Positions 1 to 6,639 of a stretch of DNA of 9,373 bases are shown piece after piece. Source of the DNA: Hydrogenovibrio sp. UBA650 (GTDB lineage: Bacteria > Pseudomonadota > Gammaproteobacteria > Thiomicrospirales > Thiomicrospiraceae); NCBI GenBank assembly GCA_002299245.1, contig DBOI01000130.1, forward strand, positions 1 to 9,373, given 5' to 3'. Below the pieces are notes generated by a model. That model saw nothing but the letters and a program-made list of their open reading frames with translations. It was not told the DNA's origin and made no database searches. The first letter of the stretch is position 1. Each line of letters starts with the position of its first letter. The position numbers and the translations under genes are program-made.

Positions 1-1136
1 AGATGCAATATATTGCGAAAGCAATTGATGAAGTCGCTCGTTTGAAACAAGACAATAACCGTCTCTATTACAACTCAAAACAAATCCAGGATGCCTTTGA
101 AGCTAAGGGTATTAAAAGCAAAGAGGCTGCTAAACTCTCTACTATTCGTGTATTTGGTTCAGCCAGTGGCAGCTATGGTACAGGTACTGCCGATATCGCC
201 ATGGCAAGCGATCAGTGGGAAAATGACAAGGTCATCACCGATCTTTACCTGTCGCGCATGTCATATGCATATGGTGCTGGCCCCGATCAGTGGGGTATTC
301 AAAACCAGGCACTATTTGAAAAGAACCTGAAGAATGTTGATGCCGTGGTACTATCGAGAAGCTCAAACCTCTACGGCCTGCTTACCAGCGATGACCCTTT
401 CCAGTATTTAGGAAGCCTGGCTGCAGCGATCCGTAATGTCAGCGGGAAAACACCAGAAACCTATATCTCTAACTTGAGAAACCCAAAAAATGCTAAAAAC
501 GAAACTGCAGCACTGTTCCTAGCCAAAGAGATGCAGTCGCGCTATTTCCACCCACAGTGGATTGAAGCGATGAAAGAGGAAGGTCATCAGGGTGCTATGG
601 AAATGCTCGACGTGGTTAATAACCTCTGGGGTTGGGAAGTCATGACGCCGGAAAATATCCGCGACGATCAATGGCAGGAGTTTGTAGAAGTTTATGTTAA
701 CGACAAACTCAACCTGGATATGAAAAAGTTCTTCGAGGAACACAGCCCAGAAACCCTGGCACAAATGGCTGAACGTTACCTAGAGGCAATTCGCAAAGGC
801 TACTTCAAAACTGATGATGAGACCATCAAAAAACTGATTGAAACCTATGTAGAAATGGCTGAGAAACACAATGTCATCACCAATAACGACAAGTTCAAAG
901 AGTATTTGAAAAACAAAGCCACAGGTTTTGGTTTACAGGTACCTTCAATTATCACCCAACCTCTTGTTGAACCGCCTGCTTCGCAAGCACAAAAACAGCA
1001 AGTACAGGGTAATAAACTTGAAAAAGTTCAGGCTGAAGAAAAAGACTTTGACTACGAGAAGCTCTGGCTTTATCTAGCACTACTATTGATTATCTTGGCT
1101 GGACTGGTTTATCAGTTGAAAAGGCGAGAAAGCTAG
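1..1136 (+). CDS. CobN/Mg-chelatase H-like chelatase subunit, C-terminal part, membrane-anchored (5' truncated by window edge)
   Basis: This is the last ~377 residues of a large chelatase subunit of the CobN/BchH family, whose members insert or remove a metal ion in a tetrapyrrole ring. The first complete codon in the window is an ATG at position 3. CobN proteins are usually 1,100-1,400 residues and the homology is already running here, so the ATG is internal and the gene starts upstream. Family signatures (numbered from that Met): IRVFGSASGSYGTG at 48-61, SYAYGAG at 87-93, VDAVVLSRSSNLYG at 112-125, SDDPFQYLGS at 129-138, and the helical WIEAMKEEGHQGAMEM block at 186-201. After about 312 comes a Pro/Gln-rich linker, then one hydrophobic helix at ~354-371 and a basic QLKRRES tail. 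Canonical cytosolic CobN lacks this anchor. The tail charge suggests that the chelatase body lies outside the cytoplasm. Possible roles are heme or cobalamin-type tetrapyrrole handling linked to uptake (HmuS-like) rather than standard cobalt insertion; which one cannot be decided here. Its stop overlaps that of the convergent cyclase gene. Confidence 0.85.
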   Translation, partial: MQYIAKAIDEVARLKQDNNRLYYNSKQIQDAFEAKGIKSKEAAKLSTIRVFGSASGSYGTGTADIAMASDQWENDKVITDLYLSRMSYAYGAGPDQWGIQNQALFEKNLKNVDAVVLSRSSNLYGLLTSDDPFQYLGSLAAAIRNVSGKTPETYISNLRNPKNAKNETAALFLAKEMQSRYFHPQWIEAMKEEGHQGAMEMLDVVNNLWGWEVMTPENIRDDQWQEFVEVYVNDKLNLDMKKFFEEHSPETLAQMAERYLEAIRKGYFKTDDETIKKLIETYVEMAEKHNVITNNDKFKEYLKNKATGFGLQVPSIITQPLVEPPASQAQKQQVQGNKLEKVQAEEKDFDYEKLWLYLALLLIILAGLVYQLKRRES

Positions 1137-3031
1137 CCTTTAGGCTCGCGACTGGGTTTATTGTCAATATCGGCAAAAACCCGATTTCTGCCTTGTTGTT
1201 TGGCTTCATAGAGAGCGTCATCGACTCGTTTAATAAAGTGCGAAACCTTATCGTTAACTTTAAATTGGGCAACCCCAAAACTGGCTGTAATTGAACCTAC
1301 AGTACTAAAAGAGTGCTCTTCAATTACCGAACGTATTTTTTCTGATAGGTCTATAGCACCCTGCAATGGGGTTTCCAAACAGAGAATCATAAACTCTTCG
1401 CCACCCCAACGGCCAACCACATCGACCGTTCGGGTTCTGATTTCTAAAATTGTCGCTATTTCGCAAAGGATTAGATCACCGACTGGGTGGTCATACTTAT
1501 CATTGACTATTTTAAAGAAGTCGATATCAAGCAAAATCACCGAAAAATCATCTTGATATCGATTCACTCTTATGGCCTCTTGCTCTAAAACCAAGTCTAT
1601 TTTCTGGCGATTATATAGGCCTGTTAAAGGGTCATGCTCTGAGGCCGATTCAAAAATTTTTTTATCGGTAATATCATGAGATACTGCTTTATAACCTATC
1701 AGAGTCTGATGCTGATACTCAGGCAGAATAGTGATATCAAGCCAGAAACTTTCTCCATATTTAGTTCTATTTTTGATTTCTCCGTGCCAAATTTTACCTT
1801 TCGAAATTGTATTCCAAAGATTTTCATAAAGTTCACTAGGCATAGAGCCACTTTTCAGAATTGAGTGATCTTCTCCTATTAACTCTTCTCGACTATATCC
1901 AGATAGAACGCAGAACGCCGAGCTGACGTCAGTGATAATACCTTCTGTGTTTGTCCTTGAAGTTACAACATATTGGTCTATAACTTGTAAGCTATTTAAA
2001 TTCTGTTCATTAGCTTTTTTAAGGCTGGCCTGTAATCTTGCAGGAGCAAATCCTATAAGTACACCCATTGGAATTGAAATCAGAAGCACTAATAGCCCGA
2101 CATATAGAGCCATTTCATAATTCTTCTTAGCAAGATCACCAACAAATTTTTCACTTGCATGAAAAACAAGTTTCAACTCTTCAATACCATCAAGGTTGGA
2201 AGTGAGATTAAAGCTAAACCATTCGCCATCACTGATTTCATGGGGGCTTAGAATTTTATCGGATATCTCAGGAAATAGATCCTCAAAACCTTCTGTTGCT
2301 TCGAGGTAACGCCCCCAGTTATAGAGTTCATTGGGATGGCTTAAAAAATAGCCTTCATCATCAATAATATAAACATCAAAATTTGGACTATTTTGCAACA
2401 CTGACATTAACTGGCTGATTTCCGCATTAATAATTACAATACCAGCAAACTTTTCTTCAGAGAATGTCGGAGTAGCCACACGTATTGTTGGGCGCAAAGG
2501 CCACTCAACGTCACCGTGTTCAATATTCAGATCCAACCTAGAATACCAATACTCGTTAATATCCAACAGCTTGGCTTCTTGAAAATAGTAACGCTCAGAC
2601 TTATCCTGTAATTTGGCCTGAGTAACTAATAGAGGCTGTTTGGCATTTCTCGGCTTCTCAACACGAATTTCTTCCATACCATCAACATTGATATACCTGA
2701 CCTGAAAATAGTTAATATTGGCGACTGCAGAGCTCAAGAAAAGATTCCGAGCGGCTTGAAGGTTTTGCTGATTAGGATTCTTAATATAGGTTTTGAAAAT
2801 AGGATTACTGGTTAAGGCCGCCAAATGCTGCTCAACTGAATGCAGGCTTCTCTTTAACTCAATTCGCTTAATACTGGCGGTCTGGTTGGCAATATTCAGA
2901 ATTTCTTGCTGTTGCCGTTCCTTCTCAAAGCTATAGTTAGTCAAAGACGATAATGCAGCTATAAAAAGGCTGAAAACAACAAAGTAAGAAATAAACTGTA
3001 AATAGATTTTTGTGGAAGAATTCGTTTCCAT
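1133..3031 (-). CDS. Membrane diguanylate cyclase: Cache-like sensor - PAS - GGDEF
   Basis: A 632-residue inner-membrane sensor enzyme predicted to make cyclic di-GMP from two GTP. Order of parts: N-terminal TM helix at ~9-29; an extracytoplasmic region at ~30-305 that looks like a double Cache sensor (WYSRLDLNIEHGDVEWPLRP at 162-181, YIIDDEGYFLSHP at 221-233); second TM at ~307-329; PAS domain at ~350-457 (GYSREELIGEDHS at 378-390, NRTKYGESFWLD at 421-432); GGDEF domain at ~463-620. The active-site loop is GGEEF at 543-547. DPLTGLYNR is at 467-475, the metal-binding Asp of LDIDFFK is D502, and HPVGD follows at 515-519. An intact RxxD inhibitory site, RTVD at 534-537, lies exactly five residues before GGEEF, so product feedback inhibition is expected. 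No EAL domain is present. The start is the first ATG after an in-frame TAG, and no strong Shine-Dalgarno is visible. Sampled stretches are more AT-rich (23-40% GC) than ileS or the chelatase gene (~48-52%). The ligand is unknown. Confidence 0.93.
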   Translation of the reverse strand: METNSSTKIYLQFISYFVVFSLFIAALSSLTNYSFEKERQQQEILNIANQTASIKRIELKRSLHSVEQHLAALTSNPIFKTYIKNPNQQNLQAARNLFLSSAVANINYFQVRYINVDGMEEIRVEKPRNAKQPLLVTQAKLQDKSERYYFQEAKLLDINEYWYSRLDLNIEHGDVEWPLRPTIRVATPTFSEEKFAGIVIINAEISQLMSVLQNSPNFDVYIIDDEGYFLSHPNELYNWGRYLEATEGFEDLFPEISDKILSPHEISDGEWFSFNLTSNLDGIEELKLVFHASEKFVGDLAKKNYEMALYVGLLVLLISIPMGVLIGFAPARLQASLKKANEQNLNSLQVIDQYVVTSRTNTEGIITDVSSAFCVLSGYSREELIGEDHSILKSGSMPSELYENLWNTISKGKIWHGEIKNRTKYGESFWLDITILPEYQHQTLIGYKAVSHDITDKKIFESASEHDPLTGLYNRQKIDLVLEQEAIRVNRYQDDFSVILLDIDFFKIVNDKYDHPVGDLILCEIATILEIRTRTVDVVGRWGGEEFMILCLETPLQGAIDLSEKIRSVIEEHSFSTVGSITASFGVAQFKVNDKVSHFIKRVDDALYEAKQQGRNRVFADIDNKPSREPKG

Positions 3032-3074
3032 ATTTTCAAAAGGCCGCTTAATTACAGTATTCTAAAAACACCTC

Positions 3075-3103
3075 TCTAAAATTAACGATAGAATCTATGT
3101 CAA
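3075..3103 (-). promoter_or_regulatory. Candidate sigma70 promoter for the diguanylate cyclase
   Basis: On the minus strand a perfect -35 box TTGACA (3098-3103) is followed by a 17-base spacer and TTTAGA (3075-3080), which matches only three of six positions of the -10 consensus. It lies in the 92-base gap after lspA, about 40-70 bases before the cyclase ATG. No terminator hairpin follows the lspA stop codon, so read-through from lspA is also possible. This is a consensus match only. Confidence 0.4.
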
Positions 3104-3123
3104 AATTTGGTCGAGATAAGAAA

Positions 3124-3642
3124 TTACTCTTTATTATCAGCTTTCTTTGAAGAATCAGCAAATTTAGGCTTTAGGTAAAACTCCGACAAAATTAACAGGC
3201 CTGCTCCTGCAACGATTCCCATATCCGCAACATTGAATGTTGCATAGTGCCAGTTTCCAATATAAAAATCGATAAAATCTGTGACTCTGCCTTCTAGAAC
3301 TCGGTCAATCACATTGCCGATTGCACCGCCTAGAACCAGGTTAATGCCCCAGACTTCGGCAGTGAGTTTTTGTGGAAGCTTATAAAGCCAGACTATTAAA
3401 ATGGTAGAAACCACAAAGGCTAACCCGCTGAAGAACCAACGCTGCCAACCACCCATATCGGCCAGAAAACTAAATGCAGCGCCATAGTTATAAGCCAAAG
3501 TCCAGTTTAAGTTAGAAATTACCGCTACCGGCTCTCCCAGAGTTAAACTGCTAACAGCCCACCACTTGGTAAGCTGATCCAAGATTAAAACGATAGCGGC
3601 AATCCACAGGGTTTTTACAGCAGTACTAGAAAGGTTTGTCAT
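3124..3642 (-). CDS. lspA: Lipoprotein signal peptidase (signal peptidase II)
   Basis: Inner-membrane aspartyl protease that cleaves the signal peptide of diacylglyceryl-modified prolipoproteins just before the lipidated cysteine, the step after Lgt. Family motifs, numbered from the chosen ATG: LDQLTKWW at 21-28, NYGAAFSF at 52-59, GNVIDRVLEGRVTDFIDF at 109-126 and FNVAD at 136-140. The catalytic aspartates are the ones in RVTD (D122) and NVAD (D140). Four hydrophobic segments at ~8-24, 67-87, 93-112 and 139-157 match the four-TM fold, and 172 residues is a normal length. The start was placed at the ATG at 3642. A TTG two codons upstream (3648) is also in frame, but the only SD-like run, AAGAA, is about seven bases from the ATG and one base from the TTG. 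The gene follows ileS, as in most gammaproteobacteria, but with a 138-base gap instead of the near-overlap seen in E. coli. Confidence 0.97.
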   Translation of the reverse strand: MTNLSSTAVKTLWIAAIVLILDQLTKWWAVSSLTLGEPVAVISNLNWTLAYNYGAAFSFLADMGGWQRWFFSGLAFVVSTILIVWLYKLPQKLTAEVWGINLVLGGAIGNVIDRVLEGRVTDFIDFYIGNWHYATFNVADMGIVAGAGLLILSEFYLKPKFADSSKKADNKE

Positions 3643-3673
3643 ATCCAATTTCTTAATTTATTACTAATCAATT

Positions 3674-3702
3674 TTGATATAAAGCCGTCGTTAGGAACTC
3701 AA
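3674..3702 (-). promoter_or_regulatory. Candidate sigma70 promoter for lspA
   Basis: On the minus strand TTGAGT (3697-3702, four of six matches to TTGACA) is followed by a 17-base spacer and TATCAA (3674-3679, four of six matches to TATAAT). It lies about 32 bases upstream of the proposed lspA ATG. The unusually wide ileS-lspA gap makes an independent promoter plausible. The region is AT-rich and other pairings, such as TTGTCT with TTTATA, can be drawn, so the exact boxes are uncertain. Confidence 0.35.
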
Positions 3703-3708
3703 AGACAA

Positions 3709-3739
3709 TTCACAAAACCTGCATCTGAGTTTCACAAAA
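3709..3739 (-). repeat. Tandem direct repeat TTTTGTGAA, 22-base period, upstream of lspA
   Basis: Two identical copies of TTTTGTGAA occur on the minus strand, at 3731-3739 and 3709-3717. Their starts are 22 bases apart, which is about two helical turns. They sit immediately upstream of the predicted lspA -35 box. Two same-face half-sites of this kind are compatible with an activator or repressor site, but no known regulator is recognised. Chance similarity in AT-rich DNA is possible. Confidence 0.4.
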
Positions 3740-3764
3740 AGTTTTATAAACGTTATTTAGCTCA

Positions 3765-3787
3765 CGCCTAAAACCTAGTTTTAGGCG
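3765..3787 (-). other. Perfect 10-bp hairpin overlapping the ileS stop codon
   Basis: The arms CGCCTAAAAC (3765-3774) and GTTTTAGGCG (3778-3787) are perfect reverse complements around a three-base centre. The upstream arm in the transcript contains the last bases of ileS and its TAA stop (3781-3783). No T-tract follows on the minus strand (TGAGCTAAATAACG comes next), so it is not a canonical intrinsic terminator. It could mark an mRNA 3' end, a processing or stability element, or attenuate read-through into lspA. Confidence 0.5.
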
Positions 3788-6609
3788 AAGTTGCGCGTTT
3801 CACCATCCCCAAAAACATTATCGATACAACGCTGACAAAGATCCGGATATTCAGGGTTAACACCAACATCATCACTGTAGTGCCAACAACGCTCACATTT
3901 CTTTTTGTTGGTTGCACAGGCATAAATCGATAAACCGTTCATGTCAGATTTAGCAGCACTATCTGATTTGTCAGCAATAGGCTTAACATTAGCTTCAGAG
4001 GTTAACAGTACAAAACGCAGTTCATCGCCAAGTTTATCTAAACTAGTATACAGCTCATCTTCACAATACAGAGTGACCTCAGCAGTTAGAGAACCTTTAA
4101 TCACCTTGTCGTTACGCAATTGCTCAAGCTGTTTAGAAACGGCTGAACGTACATTAATCATCTCTTCCCAGTAGGCAGAGTTCATTTCTATAGACTCATC
4201 AAGTTCAGTCAAACCTTCATACCAAGTAGCCACAAACACTGTCTCTGAACGGTCGCCCGGTAGTGCCTGCCAAATCTCTTCAGCAGTAAAGCTTAAGATT
4301 GGCGCAATCCATCGAGTCAAAGCCTCAACAATATGATACAGAGCCGTCTGCGCAGAACGACGCGGTAATCCATCTGCCTGACAAGTGTATTGACGATCCT
4401 TTATCACATCCAGATAGAACGAGCCCAACTCGATTGAACAGAAGTGAGTCACTGTCTGATAGATGTGATGGAAGTTGTAGCTGTCATAAGCTTCAATAAT
4501 CTCTTTTTGCAGTTTTGCTGCATGACCAATCGCCCACTTATCAAGTGGCAGTAAGTCATCATAAGCGACCATATCTTTTTCAGGATTAAAGCCATTGATA
4601 TTGGCAAGTAAAAAACGCGAAGTATTACGAATACGACGATAAGCGTCAGCGGTACGACTAATAATCTCGTCAGAGACCGTCATCTCATAACGGTAGTCCG
4701 CAGCGGAGATCCACAGACGCAGAATATCCGCACCCAGTTTATTGGCTATCTGTTGAGGTGCAACCACATTACCCTTCGATTTCGACATCTTCTTACCGTC
4801 TTTATCAACGGTAAATCCGTGCGTCAATACCTGCTTGTACGGCGCTTGCCCATCAGTTGCCAGAGCGGTTAAAAGTGAAGATTGGAACCAACCGCGGTGC
4901 TGGTCAGAACCTTCCAGATACAAATCAGCCGGAGCATGCAGTTCATCGCGCTGGCCCAAAACCGCGTGGTGAGTGATACCTGAATCAAACCAGACATCCA
5001 AGATATCAGTTACGCGTTCATAGTCATCAGCTTCTGAACCAAGCAGCGTTGCAGGGTCTAGATCATACCAAGCATCAATTGACTTCTGTTCGACCATTTT
5101 GGCAATATCTTCCATCAACTCAGTAGTACGCGGGTGCATTTCACCCGTTACCTTGTGAACAAAGATGGTGATTGGCACACCCCAGAAACGCTGACGTGAG
5201 ATACACCAGTCTGGACGGCCTTCAATCATACCTTCAATACGGTTTTGCCCCCATTCAGGAATCCATTCCACATTAGGGATAGCTCCAACCGCTTGATCTC
5301 TCAAACCGGCTTCGGTCATAGAGATAAACCACTGTGGTGTGGCGCGGAATATCAGTGGGGTTTTAGTTCGCCAACAGTGTGGGTAGCTGTGCTCAATCAC
5401 TTCGATGTGGACTAAAGATTTGTGCTCTTTAAGCACCTCAATCACATGATCATCCACCTTAAGAACGTTCTCACCTTCAAACAGCGGCGTACCGGTGACA
5501 TAGTTACCATTGCCATCTACCGGACAATCCACTTCTAGATCATACTTCAAACCAACTTGGAAATCGTCCACACCATGGCCTGGTGCTGTATGAACACAAC
5601 CCGTACCGGCTTCAGTGGTAACGTGGTCACCCAGAATCAGTGGCACGATACGCTCATAGAAAGGATGATTAAGACGAATCAGATCAAACTGATCTCCGCG
5701 ACCATAGGCGATCACTTTGTAGTTATCAAAGCCCCATTTATCCATCGAATCTTTAATCATGGCTTCCGCAAGGAACAGACGCTCAGGGCCATGCTCTCCC
5801 TCAACCTGAACCACTGAGTATTCTAATTCAGGGTTGATCGATACCGCCTGGTTGGCAGGCAGTGTCCAAGGCGTAGTTGTCCAAATCACAACTGAAAGCG
5901 GACCTTCACCGGTATGATCTTCGACATGGTGGCAGCGCTCAAAAAAAGCAGCTTCATCAACGACCCTGAAACGTACATCGATTGATTTAGATCGTTTATT
6001 CTCATACTCAACTTCAGCTTCAGCTAACGCAGAGCGACCTCCTACCGACCAATAAACCGGCTTGGTACCTTTTACCAAGTGACCGTTGTCAATGATCTTA
6101 GCCAAGGCACGGATTTCGTCGGCTTCAAATTTAAAGTCTTTGGTTAGATATGGGTTTTCCCAGTCTGCCATTACCCCCAGGCGCTGAAAGTCAGCCATCT
6201 GCCCATCAACCTGCTTCTGCGCATAGTCACGACAGGCCTGACGAAACTCGGTGGCACCAATTTTTTGACCAACTTTACCTTTCTTCTTCTCTACATTGAG
6301 CTCAATCGGCAGGCCATGGCAGTCCCAACCCGGAACAAACGGCGCATCAAACCCGCTCAGACCTTTAGATTTAACAATCATATCCTTGAGAACTTTATTT
6401 ACCGCGTGACCAATGTGAATATCACCATTCGCGTATGGAGGGCCATCGTGTAAAATAAACTTAGGGCGCCCCGCCATATGCTCACGAACGGTTTGATACA
6501 GCTCGCCAGAAAGCCATTTCTCAACTTGAGCAGGCTCACGGTTAGGTAGATTTCCGCGCATTGGAAAATCTGTTTCAGGTAGGTTCAATGTGGATTTATA
6601 ATCAGCCAT
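3781..6609 (-). CDS. ileS: Isoleucyl-tRNA synthetase
   Basis: Cytoplasmic class I aminoacyl-tRNA synthetase that activates isoleucine with ATP, charges tRNA-Ile and edits misactivated valine. Numbered from the chosen ATG: signature HIGH at 65-68 within PPYANGDIHIGHAVNK; CP1 editing-domain blocks WTTTPWTLPAN (243-253) and GTGCVHTAPGHGVDDF (335-350); DWCISRQRFWGVPI at ~467-480; KMSKS at 607-611; anticodon-binding helical region at ~650-800; and a C-terminal zinc-binding module with Cys905, Cys908, Cys925 and Cys928 (two CxxC pairs). All key motifs are intact, and this is the ordinary bacterial IleS1-like form. The ATG at 6609 gives MADYKSTLNLP, which matches the E. coli start MSDYKSTLNLP, so the in-frame GTG four codons upstream (6621) was not used. 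At 942 residues it is close to E. coli's 938. It starts 30 bases after ribF and is probably cotranscribed with it. Confidence 0.98.
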   Translation of the reverse strand: MADYKSTLNLPETDFPMRGNLPNREPAQVEKWLSGELYQTVREHMAGRPKFILHDGPPYANGDIHIGHAVNKVLKDMIVKSKGLSGFDAPFVPGWDCHGLPIELNVEKKKGKVGQKIGATEFRQACRDYAQKQVDGQMADFQRLGVMADWENPYLTKDFKFEADEIRALAKIIDNGHLVKGTKPVYWSVGGRSALAEAEVEYENKRSKSIDVRFRVVDEAAFFERCHHVEDHTGEGPLSVVIWTTTPWTLPANQAVSINPELEYSVVQVEGEHGPERLFLAEAMIKDSMDKWGFDNYKVIAYGRGDQFDLIRLNHPFYERIVPLILGDHVTTEAGTGCVHTAPGHGVDDFQVGLKYDLEVDCPVDGNGNYVTGTPLFEGENVLKVDDHVIEVLKEHKSLVHIEVIEHSYPHCWRTKTPLIFRATPQWFISMTEAGLRDQAVGAIPNVEWIPEWGQNRIEGMIEGRPDWCISRQRFWGVPITIFVHKVTGEMHPRTTELMEDIAKMVEQKSIDAWYDLDPATLLGSEADDYERVTDILDVWFDSGITHHAVLGQRDELHAPADLYLEGSDQHRGWFQSSLLTALATDGQAPYKQVLTHGFTVDKDGKKMSKSKGNVVAPQQIANKLGADILRLWISAADYRYEMTVSDEIISRTADAYRRIRNTSRFLLANINGFNPEKDMVAYDDLLPLDKWAIGHAAKLQKEIIEAYDSYNFHHIYQTVTHFCSIELGSFYLDVIKDRQYTCQADGLPRRSAQTALYHIVEALTRWIAPILSFTAEEIWQALPGDRSETVFVATWYEGLTELDESIEMNSAYWEEMINVRSAVSKQLEQLRNDKVIKGSLTAEVTLYCEDELYTSLDKLGDELRFVLLTSEANVKPIADKSDSAAKSDMNGLSIYACATNKKKCERCWHYSDDVGVNPEYPDLCQRCIDNVFGDGETRNFA

Positions 6610-6639
6610 TTTTAACTTCACTAAAGGTTAAATATAAAA

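Noticed and set aside
519..764. Antisense reading frame inside the chelatase gene, and similar 60-90-codon frames inside the cyclase, ileS, ribF and murJ genes
   Set aside because: They overlap strongly supported genes entirely, show no recognisable domain, and have composition typical of antisense or out-of-frame reads.
3..1136. ATG at position 3 as the true start of the chelatase gene
   Set aside because: CobN-type proteins are over 1,000 residues and conserved motifs begin close to this ATG. It is an internal methionine and the gene continues to the left of the window.
1124..1149. Bidirectional terminator at the convergent gene ends (GCGAG-AAAG / CTTT-AGG-CTCGC)
   Set aside because: The stem has a three-base bulge, lies inside both coding ends and has no T-tract on either side. 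Too weak to annotate as a terminator.
3032..3123. Terminator after lspA
   Set aside because: No stem-loop followed by Ts was found on the minus strand in this gap.
3643..3780. CRP-like site built on TGTGA in the lspA upstream region
   Set aside because: TGTGA occurs in both repeats, but the required TCACA half at the correct spacing is missing.
6610..6621. GTG start for ileS, adding four residues
   Set aside because: The resulting MKLK extension has no counterpart in E. coli IleS, whereas the ATG at 6609 reproduces the family N-terminus.
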